Counted from the first letter of the stretch, positions 1 to 6,687 are shown. The stretch: 8,117 nt of DNA from Pseudomonadota bacterium (GCA_023438245.1 JAEXRD010000058.1:1-8117), one strand, 5' to 3'. The notes: a model not told the origin generated them from the letters alone. Numbers and translations: made by a program.

Positions 1-67
1 GGATAGTACGTTTACGGTACAGCCCCGGCCCCGGCCCGAAACCTGACGACGCCAGGGGGCAAAGGAC

Positions 68-81
68 GCGTTTCGAAACGC
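68..81. repeat. 14-bp perfect palindrome downstream of the VTT gene
   Basis: GCGTTTCGAAACGC equals its own reverse complement. It begins 9 bp beyond the stop codon of the minus-strand VTT gene, in an 89-bp stretch that otherwise holds no gene I can support. As RNA it could fold into a short hairpin, but no T-run follows on either strand, so it is a poor intrinsic terminator. It could be a protein-binding site or chance. Positions 1-60 show a CCCCGG direct repeat and nothing else I recognise. Confidence 0.35.
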
Positions 82-89
82 CCCCCCAC

Positions 90-806
90 CTACTCCTCCT
101 CGACGGCCTCCATATCGACACCCTGGCGCTTGTAGGAGCGATAGACGCTCATGCCCAGCCAGGCCGAGCCCGCCAGCAGCACCACGCTGGTGCCCACGGA
201 GAGCGCGCGGCCCAGGCCGGATTCGGCGGACAGGCCCGCGCCGAACAGCGCGGCGATGAGGTGCTGCGGCACATAGCCCACCGACGTGCCCAGGATGAAG
301 GGGACGGCGGGGATGCTGGTGACGCCGGCGGCCACGCTGGTGAGCAGGTTATGGCCCACGGGCAGCAGTCGGATGGCCAGCGAGGTGCGGAAGGGACCGG
401 TCTTGAGGAAGGCGTCGAGCTTCTCCACGCGCCTGCGGAAGCGCGCCAGCACGAACTCGCGGCCCAGGGTTCGGGCCACGGTGAAGTCCAGCGCGCAGCC
501 CAGCGCGGCCCCGATGGTGGCCAGCAGAGCGCCCAGCAGGCCGCCGAACACGTAGCCGCCCAGGAAGGCCGTGATCTGCCGGGGCAGGCCCAGGCCCGTG
601 GCCAGCGCGGTGACGCCCACGAAGAAGGCGTAGCCCGCCAGCCCGCGGCCCTGCACGTGCTCCAGCATCCACTGGCGGTCGGCCAGGTGGCCTTCCAGCC
701 CCATGGCGCGGCCCAGGGCGATGAGCCCGCCCAGCACGCACAGCAGGGCCAGGCCCTTGAGCGCGGGCTTGAGCCCGTTCGGGCCTTTCGGCTGCTCCGC
801 GCTCAT
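90..806 (-). CDS. VTT-domain (DedA/TVP38/TMEM64-type) membrane protein
   Basis: A 238-residue polytopic inner-membrane protein. A first hydrophobic helix spans about residues 16-34. A glycine-rich VTT-type core follows (about 57-110), with FLGGYVFGGLLGA at 81-93 and the characteristic F..AR.LGR at 108-116. A basic loop (FRRRVEKL, 123-130) precedes RLLPVGHN (146-153), where the family typically has R-x-x-P, and a late glycine/proline helix ends in GYVPQHLIAALFGAGL (177-192). A last helix lies at about 204-221, and the tail is acidic (EAVEEE). The family is known for lipid-scramblase or undecaprenyl-phosphate/phospholipid transport roles in some members, but the substrate here cannot be told. 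The ATG overlaps the stop of the upstream gene as ATGA, with AAAGG about 7 nt upstream, so translation is probably coupled. It is the last gene of a three-gene minus-strand unit. No convincing terminator follows. Confidence 0.88.
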   Translation of the reverse strand: MSAEQPKGPNGLKPALKGLALLCVLGGLIALGRAMGLEGHLADRQWMLEHVQGRGLAGYAFFVGVTALATGLGLPRQITAFLGGYVFGGLLGALLATIGAALGCALDFTVARTLGREFVLARFRRRVEKLDAFLKTGPFRTSLAIRLLPVGHNLLTSVAAGVTSIPAVPFILGTSVGYVPQHLIAALFGAGLSAESGLGRALSVGTSVVLLAGSAWLGMSVYRSYKRQGVDMEAVEEE

Positions 807-1108
807 TTCCCGCCCTTTTTCTTGGCCTCGGGCGGGGCCAGGCGCGGGCTGCGCAGGGCGCACACGCCCAGGAACAGCGCCAGGCACTGGGCCAGGCCGA
901 ACACGAGGTCGCGCTGCACGGCCCCGTACCACATGCCCAGCAGCGTGCCCGCCACCAGCGGGATGTACAGCCAGCGCGGGCGCATGCCGGTCTTGGCGGG
1001 CTTGCCCAGGATGCCCCGCCAGAACAGGGCGATGAGGAAGAAGACCTGGAGCCCTACGGCCAGGGACAAAAGCTGCACGGCCCGGGGCGCGCTTTCGGCA
1101 TCGAACAT
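803..1108 (-). CDS. LAB_N-like three-helix membrane protein
   Basis: A 101-residue protein with three predicted membrane helices (about residues 11-33, 46-63 and 68-85) and a Lys-rich C-terminus (KKKGGK). The spacing and the QRDLVFGLAQ stretch (65-74) resemble the RRDPVFILGQ signature of the LAB_N domain (lipid-A-disaccharide synthase N-terminal domain), which also occurs as stand-alone small proteins. The usual R-F-x-x-QW motif at the end of helix 1 is replaced by LIALFWRG, so the copy is diverged. LAB_N resembles the PQ-loop/SWEET-type triple-helix bundle, but no substrate can be inferred. I chose the ATG at 1108 because AGGGAG lies 7 nt upstream. A GTG two codons earlier (1114) would sit almost on top of that Shine-Dalgarno sequence. 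The gene begins 21 bp after the GGDEF/TPR gene and overlaps the VTT gene by 4 bp (ATGA). Confidence 0.78.
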   Translation of the reverse strand: MFDAESAPRAVQLLSLAVGLQVFFLIALFWRGILGKPAKTGMRPRWLYIPLVAGTLLGMWYGAVQRDLVFGLAQCLALFLGVCALRSPRLAPPEAKKKGGK

Positions 1109-1129
1109 GTTCACTCTCCCTTGGGGGGC

Positions 1130-3631
1130 CTAACGCATGCGGACGGCGGCGCGGACCGCCTCCTCGTCCTTGCCCTGCACCCTGAGCGCGCGCACCAGCA
1201 CGTCCCAGAAGTCCTGGCGCTCCGGCATGAGCGCGGCGGCCTGCCGGGACAGCACCTCGGCGATCTGCGGGTCCTCCCCGCCCTCCAGGTACAGTCCGGC
1301 CAGCATGTTCAGGGCGTAGGCGTCGTTGTGGTTCACGGTAAGGGCCTGGTGCAAAAGCTCGCGGGCCTGCTCGGTCCTGCCGGCGGCCACGGCCACTCGG
1401 GCCAGGGGCCGCAGGGCGGCGGCCTCGCCGCCGGGCAGCTCCAGCGTGCGGCGGTACAGCTCCTCGGCCCGGTCCAGGTCGCCCGCGGCCTCGGCCAGGC
1501 CGCCCAGGCGCACCAGGCTGAACCCGTGCTTGGGGTCCAGGTCCAGGCAGCGCTCGTAGGCCTCGCGGGCGCGGGTCTCCTCGCCGCTGCGCTGGCAGGC
1601 CCAGCCCAGGTTGTACCAGGCCATGACGTCCTCCGGCGTGGCGGCGACCACAACCTCGAACTCGCGGCGGGCCAGCTCCGGCTTGCCCAGCTTGGCGTGG
1701 CAGATGCCCAGGGAGTTGCGCGCCAGCACGTTGTCCGGGTCGGCCAGCAGGGAAAGCTTGAATTCCTCCACCGCGGCGTACAGGTCGCCCTCCATGAACA
1801 GGCGGTCGGCGGAGACGTTGAGCGACACGCTGCCGAACACGGCCACGCGCGGGGCGGGCAGCAGCAGGGCGTGGTCCAGGGCCTTGCGCGCGCATTCCAG
1901 CATGTCCGGCTTGCCGAAGTGCAGCACCGGATACCCGGCGATGCCCACGGCCAGCTCCAGCCCGTGCTCGGTCCGGGCGCGCCGGGCGAGCTCGGCGCAG
2001 GCCGGCTCCAGGGCGGCGGTCTCCGCTCCGGGCAGGAAGTGCACCAGCCCGCCCAGGCCGAAGCGGCCACCGGCCACGGAGGAGGCCCCTTGCGCCTCCG
2101 TCTCGGCAAAAATCCTGCCCGCCAGCTCGGCCACGCGCAGCACGCCGTTCTCCAGGCGCTGCTGGATGGCCCGGGGCCTGTGCTGGGAGCCGGGCTGCGA
2201 GCCGGGCTCCCCGCCGTCCTCGCCCTCGTCCTCATGCGCGCCGGGCGCGTCCAGCACGCGGGTGAGCACCAGGCAGAAGCGCTCGGCCCGCTGGCGGGCC
2301 CCGGCGTAGAAGCCCAGAAAATCGCGGTAGGCGTACAGGCCGCTGAGCATGTCGCGCCGGGGCTGGCTCTTGCCCTGGCCGCCCTCGGCCTCGAACAGGC
2401 TGTCGCGCTCCTGGATGAGCGTGAGGCGGTCGCCGGGCTCCGGGGCCCAGGCCGGGTCGCCCGCGTGCAGCACCTCGCCGTAGGCGATCTCCTCCTGCAC
2501 CTCGGAGAGCACGATCTCGCCCTTGTACAGCGTGGGCGCGCCCCCGGCGATGCGTTCGTCGCCGGAGAGCCGGGCCTCGAAGGAGCGCTGCTGGAAGCTG
2601 GGCGACCAGACCAGCAGGCGCTGGCCCTCCTGGGCCCCCACGCTGCGGCCCAGGCTCACGGAGACCCGCTGCATGGGCAGAAGCTCCAGGATGCGCCCGC
2701 CGTTCTTCAGGATGTCCTGGTAGGCGAAGACACGGCCCCGGCCGTGGTCCTTGGCCGTGCCCACGGCCTTGGAGGCCCCGCGCATGAGGATGCGCGCCTG
2801 CTCGCGCGGGGTGCGCTGGAACTGCTGGCCGCGCAGGCTCTGGGGGTAGTTCACGTAGCCCAGGCTGGCCGAGAGGTGGATGCGGTCGCCGGTGACGTCG
2901 TCGGTGAAGGTGAGCGCGGAGAGGGCCTGGCGCGCCTGCTCGGCCAGCTCCTGGCAGGCCCTGGGGCTGGCGTCGGGCACCAGCAGGCCGAAGGTGTCGT
3001 TGTGGATGCGCGCGCCCGTGACATGGCGCGGGCACAGCTCGGAGAGCACGCGCCCCACCTCCGCCACGATGCGGTCGCCCATCTGGTAGCCGTAGCGTTC
3101 GTTGATGCGCTGGAAGCGGTCCAGGTCCAGCAGGATGACGCCCAGGCAGGCGCTGTAGCACTGCATGTCCGGGTCGCTGCGGCCGCCGCTGGTGGCCGAG
3201 AGGCAGTGCTGGATCAGCTCGATCTCGCGGGTCAGCGTGGCCAGGAAGTGCTCGCGGTTGGAAAGCCCGGTGAGCCCGTCGGTGACGGCGCGCTTGTACA
3301 GCGCCAGGCTCTGCAGCACGCCGGTGACGAGGGCCTGCAGGTAGGCGGGCGCGGTCTTGGGGGCCTTCAGGCGCACCCCGCGGGCCACGAACACGCCCAG
3401 GCACTCGCCGCCCAGGGCCTGGGGCGCGATGAGCGGCAGGGTCAGCTCGCGGCGGGACTGGTCGTAGCGCAGCTGCGGCGCGGCCTGCCCGGCCTTGGGG
3501 AAGAACAGGCTGTAGGACGCGAACGGCAGGAAGCCGTGCACCGCATCCTTGAGCACGTGTTCCAGGTCGATGAGATCCTGGCGGGTGAGCCTGGCGGAGC
3601 TGTCGGAAAAGAGGGTGGCGGGCGGTCGCAT
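1130..3631 (-). CDS. Tandem degenerate GGDEF protein with C-terminal TPR repeats
   Basis: An 833-residue protein with no signal peptide or membrane helix, so presumably cytoplasmic. Residues 1-110 may be a small GAF-like sensor ending in a signalling helix. Residues 112-305 form a GGDEF domain with DGLTGLSNREHF (118-129), LLDLDRF (167-173) and YGYQMGD (180-186). Its signature is HNDTF (210-214) instead of GGDEF, and the inhibitory RxxD reads RHVT (202-205), so cyclase activity is unlikely. Residues 318-406 look like a small beta-rich domain. Residues 426-600 look like a second, eroded GGDEF fold: DMLSGLYAYRDF, an acidic Gly-rich insertion at 462-487, then GRFGLGGLVHFLPG at 522-535. TPR-like helical repeats fill about 601-825. 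The ATG at 3631 has AGGA 8 nt upstream, and extending further would add low-complexity sequence. It is the first gene of the minus-strand unit, divergent from panC. It may sense c-di-GMP or another nucleotide, or act as a scaffold; that is inference. Confidence 0.85.
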   Translation of the reverse strand: MRPPATLFSDSSARLTRQDLIDLEHVLKDAVHGFLPFASYSLFFPKAGQAAPQLRYDQSRRELTLPLIAPQALGGECLGVFVARGVRLKAPKTAPAYLQALVTGVLQSLALYKRAVTDGLTGLSNREHFLATLTREIELIQHCLSATSGGRSDPDMQCYSACLGVILLDLDRFQRINERYGYQMGDRIVAEVGRVLSELCPRHVTGARIHNDTFGLLVPDASPRACQELAEQARQALSALTFTDDVTGDRIHLSASLGYVNYPQSLRGQQFQRTPREQARILMRGASKAVGTAKDHGRGRVFAYQDILKNGGRILELLPMQRVSVSLGRSVGAQEGQRLLVWSPSFQQRSFEARLSGDERIAGGAPTLYKGEIVLSEVQEEIAYGEVLHAGDPAWAPEPGDRLTLIQERDSLFEAEGGQGKSQPRRDMLSGLYAYRDFLGFYAGARQRAERFCLVLTRVLDAPGAHEDEGEDGGEPGSQPGSQHRPRAIQQRLENGVLRVAELAGRIFAETEAQGASSVAGGRFGLGGLVHFLPGAETAALEPACAELARRARTEHGLELAVGIAGYPVLHFGKPDMLECARKALDHALLLPAPRVAVFGSVSLNVSADRLFMEGDLYAAVEEFKLSLLADPDNVLARNSLGICHAKLGKPELARREFEVVVAATPEDVMAWYNLGWACQRSGEETRAREAYERCLDLDPKHGFSLVRLGGLAEAAGDLDRAEELYRRTLELPGGEAAALRPLARVAVAAGRTEQARELLHQALTVNHNDAYALNMLAGLYLEGGEDPQIAEVLSRQAAALMPERQDFWDVLVRALRVQGKDEEAVRAAVRMR

Positions 3632-3776
3632 GGAGGCTTTCCTACCCCGAGCCGGACGCTTGCACAAGTGGCAGGCGCCAGCCGGGGGAGAAATGGATTT
3701 ACAATGATGGCGAATCGTGCCATGAGGGCGTCCCCGAAGCCCAGGTACCGGGCCAACGGGGGGAAGTGCAAACCAT
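3632..3776. promoter_or_regulatory. Divergent intergenic region between GGDEF/TPR gene and panC
   Basis: These 145 bp must hold the promoters of both flanking units. An AT-rich island at 3697-3705 contains TACAAT (3700-3705) on the plus strand, five of six matches to a sigma-70 -10 box, but no good -35 lies 15-19 bp upstream. The same island reads TTGTAAAT on the minus strand, also without a clear -35. A GGGGGGAAG stretch at about 3758-3766, some 10 nt before the panC ATG, is the likely ribosome binding site. I see no riboswitch fold or operator that I can name. Confidence 0.4.
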
Positions 3777-4628
3777 ATGGACGTTCTGAACGATTCCGCG
3801 GCCCTGCGGCAGCGCTGCCAGAAATGGCGCGCCAAGGGCCTTTCCGTGGCCCTGGTGCCCACCATGGGCTTTCTCCACGCCGGACATCTCTCGCTCATCG
3901 CCAAGGCCCGCACCCTGGCCGACCGCCTGGTCCTGTCGGTGTTCGTGAACCCCACCCAGTTCGGCCCCAATGAGGACCTGGACCGCTACCCGCGCAACCT
4001 GGAGCGCGACTGCGAGCTGGCCCGCGAACACGGGGTGGACCTGGTCTTCGCCCCCCGGGCCGAGGACATGTACCACCCGGACCACGCCACCTGGGTGGAG
4101 GTGCCCGACCTCTCCGGCGTGCTGTGCGGAGCCTCGCGCCCCGGCCATTTCCGGGGCGTGTGCACCGTGGTCACCAAGCTCTTCGGCATCGTCCGGCCCG
4201 AGGTGGCCGTGTTCGGCCAGAAGGACTGGCAGCAGCTGGCCATCATCCGCCGCATGGTGCGCGACCTGGACCTCGGCGTGAACATCGTGGGCATGCCCAT
4301 CCACCGCGAGGAGGACGGCCTGGCCCTGAGTTCGCGCAACGTCTACCTGGAGCCCGACGAGCGCAAGAGCGCCCCGGCCATCCACCAGGGCCTGGGGCTG
4401 GTGCAGGCGGCCATCAACGCCGGCGAGCGCGACCGCGAAAAGCTGGCCCTTATCTTCCGCGCGCACCTGGCCGATAAGCTGCCCGGGGCGCGCATCGACT
4501 ACGCCGAGCTGGTGCACCCCGAAACCCTGGCCAGCGCCGGGGCGGGCCTCTCCGGCCCCACGCTCCTGGCCGTGGCCGTGTTCGTGGGAAAGGTCCGGCT
4601 TATAGACAACATGCTGCTTGAGGTGTAA
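3777..4628 (+). CDS. panC: Pantothenate synthetase (pantoate--beta-alanine ligase)
   Basis: It joins pantoate and beta-alanine with ATP, through a pantoyl-adenylate, to give pantothenate for coenzyme A synthesis in the cytoplasm. The 283-residue length is normal for the family. The nucleotidyltransferase HxGH motif is at 34-37 within VPTMGFLHAGHLSL. It is followed by VFVNPTQFGPNEDLDRYPR (55-73), the RPGHFRGV pantoate-site region (121-128), VAVFGQKDWQQL (143-154) and the KMSKS-equivalent region LSSRN (184-188). The downstream neighbour panD makes its beta-alanine substrate, so both sides of the reaction are encoded together. panB is not in the window. The ATG gives the expected N-terminus and has a G-rich Shine-Dalgarno about 10 nt upstream. 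The gene's last codons carry the GAGGTG that probably serves panD. Confidence 0.98.
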   Translation: MDVLNDSAALRQRCQKWRAKGLSVALVPTMGFLHAGHLSLIAKARTLADRLVLSVFVNPTQFGPNEDLDRYPRNLERDCELAREHGVDLVFAPRAEDMYHPDHATWVEVPDLSGVLCGASRPGHFRGVCTVVTKLFGIVRPEVAVFGQKDWQQLAIIRRMVRDLDLGVNIVGMPIHREEDGLALSSRNVYLEPDERKSAPAIHQGLGLVQAAINAGERDREKLALIFRAHLADKLPGARIDYAELVHPETLASAGAGLSGPTLLAVAVFVGKVRLIDNMLLEV

Positions 4629-4634
4629 GCACAC

Positions 4635-5003
4635 GTGCCCAGACGTACGTTTTTAAGCGCAAAGATCCACGGGGCCACGCTGACCAGCGTGAACCTGGAC
4701 TACGAAGGCAGCATCTCCATCGACACCGCCCTGCTGGAGCGGGTGGGGATCCTGCCGTATGAACGCATCGACGTGTACAACATGGCCAACGGGGAGCGGC
4801 TGACCACCTACGCCATCCCCGGAGCCCCGGGAGAGATCTGCCTCAACGGGGCCGCCGCGCACAAGGGCAAGGCCGGGCAGAAAGTAATACTGGCGACATA
4901 CCTTGAGCTTGAGCCCGACGAGATCGCCGCGCACAAGCCCAGGGTCATTCGCGTGGATGCCGCCAACAGGCCCGAGGCGGCCCACGATACGTTTCATACC
5001 TGA
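4635..5003 (+). CDS. panD: Aspartate 1-decarboxylase (pyruvoyl enzyme), proenzyme
   Basis: It decarboxylates L-aspartate to beta-alanine, the co-substrate of PanC. The 122-residue proenzyme is expected to cleave itself between Gly25 and Ser26 (YEGS at 23-26), turning Ser26 into the catalytic pyruvoyl group. The usual active-site residues are present, shifted by one from the E. coli numbering: Lys10 in SAKIH, Arg55, Thr58 and Tyr59 in NGERLTTYAIPG. The late GAAAHKGKAGQKVI stretch (72-85) is also typical. The start is GTG at 4635, just 6 bp after the panC stop, with GAGGTG (4620-4625) inside the end of panC as its ribosome binding site, so the two genes are probably translationally coupled. No PanZ/PanM maturation factor is seen here. 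The tail after about residue 115 is short and variable. Confidence 0.97.
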   Translation: MPRRTFLSAKIHGATLTSVNLDYEGSISIDTALLERVGILPYERIDVYNMANGERLTTYAIPGAPGEICLNGAAAHKGKAGQKVILATYLELEPDEIAAHKPRVIRVDAANRPEAAHDTFHT

Positions 5004-5024
5004 TATATATAACTGGAGGATTTC

Positions 5025-6194
5025 ATGATCGCACCGAAGAGCCGTTACATGTTCACGTCCGAGTCCGTCACCGAGGGGCACCCGGACAAGGTGGCCGACG
5101 CCATCTCCGACGCCGTCCTCGACGCCCTCATCGGGCCGGACCCCGCCTCGCGCGTGGCCTGCGAGACCCTGGTCACCACCGGCATGGCCTTCATCGCCGG
5201 CGAAATCACCACCAGCGCCTACGCGGACCTGCCCGCCATCGTGCGCGAGACCGTGAAGGAAATCGGCTACAACAGCTCCGACATGGGGTACGACTACGCC
5301 ACCTGCGCGGTCATGTCCTCCATCGACAAGCAGAGCGCCGACATCGCCCAGGGCGTTGACCGCTCCAAGCCCGAGGACCAGGGCGCGGGCGACCAGGGCA
5401 TGATGTTCGGCTTCGCCAGCAACCAGACCCCCACCCTCATGCCCGCCCCCATCTACTACGCCCACCAGCTCTCCCAGAGGCTGACCCGCGTGCGCAAGGA
5501 CGGCGTGCTGAAGTTCCTGCGCCCCGACGGCAAGACCCAGGTGGCCGTGGAATACGAAAACCGCAAGCCCGTGCGCATCGACAACGTCGTGGTCTCCGCC
5601 CAGCACGACGAGTCCATCAGCCACGGCGACCTCGTCGAGGCCATCAAGAAGGAAGTGATCTTCAAGACCCTTCCGGAGAACCTCATCGACGACAAGCTCA
5701 AAATCTACGTGAACCCCACCGGCCGTTTCGTCATCGGCGGCCCCGTGGGCGACTGCGGCCTCACCGGCCGCAAGATCATCCAGGACACCTACGGCGGCAT
5801 GGGCGCCCACGGAGGCGGCGCGTTCTCCGGCAAGGACCCCTCCAAGGTGGACCGCTCCGGCGCGTACATGGCCCGGTATGTGGCCAAGAACATCGTGGCC
5901 GCGGGCCTGGGCGACGTGGCCGAGGTCCAGATCGCCTACGCCATCGGCGTGGCCGACCCCGTCAGCGTGGTCTGCACCACCCACGGCACCGGCCAGGTGG
6001 ACGACGCGGTGCTGACCAAGGCCGTGCGCGAGGTGTTCGACCTGCGCCCCTACTTCATCCTGAAGCGCCTGGATCTGCGCCGCCCCATCTACAAGCTGAC
6101 CACCAACTACGGCCACTTCGGCCGCGAGCTGCCCGAGTTCACCTGGGAAAAGACCGACGCCGCCGCGGACCTCAAGACCGCCTGCAAGCTGTAA
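5025..6194 (+). CDS. metK: S-adenosylmethionine synthase (methionine adenosyltransferase)
   Basis: It makes S-adenosylmethionine from methionine and ATP, releasing phosphate and diphosphate. The enzyme is cytosolic and normally a tetramer. The 389-residue protein has the family's hallmarks in order: SESVTEGHPDKVADAISDA (12-30) with the ATP/Mg site, EITTSAY (60-66), the first signature GAGDQGMMFGF (120-130), IGGPVGDCGLTGRKIIQDTYG (237-257), and the P-loop-like second signature GGGAFSGKDPSKVDRSGAY (263-281). It lies 21 bp after panD in the same direction, with GGAGGA at 5015-5020 as ribosome binding site, and is probably read from the panC promoter. No SAM riboswitch fits in the 21-bp gap. A strong terminator follows. 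Confidence 0.98.
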   Translation: MIAPKSRYMFTSESVTEGHPDKVADAISDAVLDALIGPDPASRVACETLVTTGMAFIAGEITTSAYADLPAIVRETVKEIGYNSSDMGYDYATCAVMSSIDKQSADIAQGVDRSKPEDQGAGDQGMMFGFASNQTPTLMPAPIYYAHQLSQRLTRVRKDGVLKFLRPDGKTQVAVEYENRKPVRIDNVVVSAQHDESISHGDLVEAIKKEVIFKTLPENLIDDKLKIYVNPTGRFVIGGPVGDCGLTGRKIIQDTYGGMGAHGGGAFSGKDPSKVDRSGAYMARYVAKNIVAAGLGDVAEVQIAYAIGVADPVSVVCTTHGTGQVDDAVLTKAVREVFDLRPYFILKRLDLRRPIYKLTTNYGHFGRELPEFTWEKTDAAADLKTACKL

Positions 6195-6220
6195 GTCGCA
6201 CCCCACACGACCAACGCCAG

Positions 6221-6258
6221 CGGGGCCGGGAGATTCGCTCTCCCGGCCCCGTTTTTTT
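6221..6258 (+). terminator. Strong intrinsic terminator after metK
   Basis: A perfect 13-bp stem (CGGGGCCGGGAGA, 6221-6233, with TCTCCCGGCCCCG, 6239-6251) encloses a 5-nt TTCGC loop and is followed directly by seven T residues (6252-6258). It begins 26 nt after the metK stop and should end the panC-panD-metK transcript. On the minus strand no T-run follows the stem, so it would work poorly for the converging small gene. Confidence 0.96.
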
Positions 6259-6286
6259 GTCCGATTCGTGTCCCGAGTCCCGCGCG

Positions 6287-6556
6287 TTACGCGCCCTTTC
6301 CAGCCCTCGCCCGGCGCAGCAGCGCCAGCCCGCCGGACACCGCCAGCGCCGCCAGCAGTCCGGCCACGGCCCCGTACACGATGGCCGAGCCGGTGCCGAG
6401 AAAGACCATGGCGCAGGTGCTGGCAAGGCTCATGCCGACCTTCTGCGTGACGTAGAGCGAGCTGCCCAGGCCCCAGGCCAGCCCGGCCCCGGCCCCGTAG
6501 AGGACGTAGTCCCCGGCGCGCTCGCGGAGCGTTTTTCCGTTTGACGTGTGCGGCAC
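6287..6556 (-). CDS. Small putative membrane protein of unknown function
   Basis: A likely 89-residue protein: a polar N-terminus (TSNGKTLRERAGDY), a small-residue, Gly/Ala-rich hydrophobic stretch at about 17-35 and 41-57, a clear membrane helix at about 58-80, and a basic tail (RRARAGKGA). I do not recognise the family. I chose the GTG at 6556 because AGGGGG lies 8 nt upstream and because it leaves a 131-bp divergent gap for promoters. The frame stays open to an ATG at 6643 or a GTG at 6652, but the extra residues are Arg/Ala/Pro-rich and do not look like coding sequence. It converges on metK across the terminator. The hydrophobic pattern argues for a real gene, but the short length keeps doubt. 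Confidence 0.6.
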   Translation of the reverse strand: MPHTSNGKTLRERAGDYVLYGAGAGLAWGLGSSLYVTQKVGMSLASTCAMVFLGTGSAIVYGAVAGLLAALAVSGGLALLRRARAGKGA

Positions 6557-6687
6557 TGCCAGTTCCCCCTGGGCCTTCTCTAGTGCATGCGCCCGGCGCA
6601 GGGCAAGGGCCGGCACCGGAAAGCATGCCCCGCCGCATCGCATCTCCCGCACCTTCCCATCGCCCCCCGGCTGGGGTAGAGGGGGGC

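Noticed and set aside
1..60. Intrinsic terminator for the minus-strand unit
   Set aside because: Only weak 4-bp stems (CCTG/CAGG at about 41-55) and no T-run are present on the minus strand.
3632..3776. Sigma-54 promoter for the GGDEF/TPR gene (TGGCAC on the minus strand, near 3720)
   Set aside because: The -24-like TGGCAC is present, but the -12 element at the required spacing reads GCCAT instead of TTGC.
1121..3973. A very long plus-strand open frame antisense to the GGDEF/TPR gene
   Set aside because: Its translation is low-complexity, rich in His, Gln, Gly and Ala with no motifs. It mirrors the GC-rich codon use of the minus-strand gene, which has clear domains.
3699..4634. A minus-strand open frame covering panC
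   Set aside because: PanC is unmistakable on the plus strand; the antisense translation is a low-complexity His/Gln/Gly/Val shadow.
5004..5024. SAM riboswitch controlling metK
   Set aside because: Only 21 bp separate panD from metK, far too short for any known SAM riboswitch.
6557..6652. N-terminal extension of the small membrane protein to the ATG at 6643 or GTG at 6652
   Set aside because: The added residues look non-coding, the gap to the divergent MFS gene would shrink to under 50 bp, and the GTG at 6556 has a better-placed Shine-Dalgarno.
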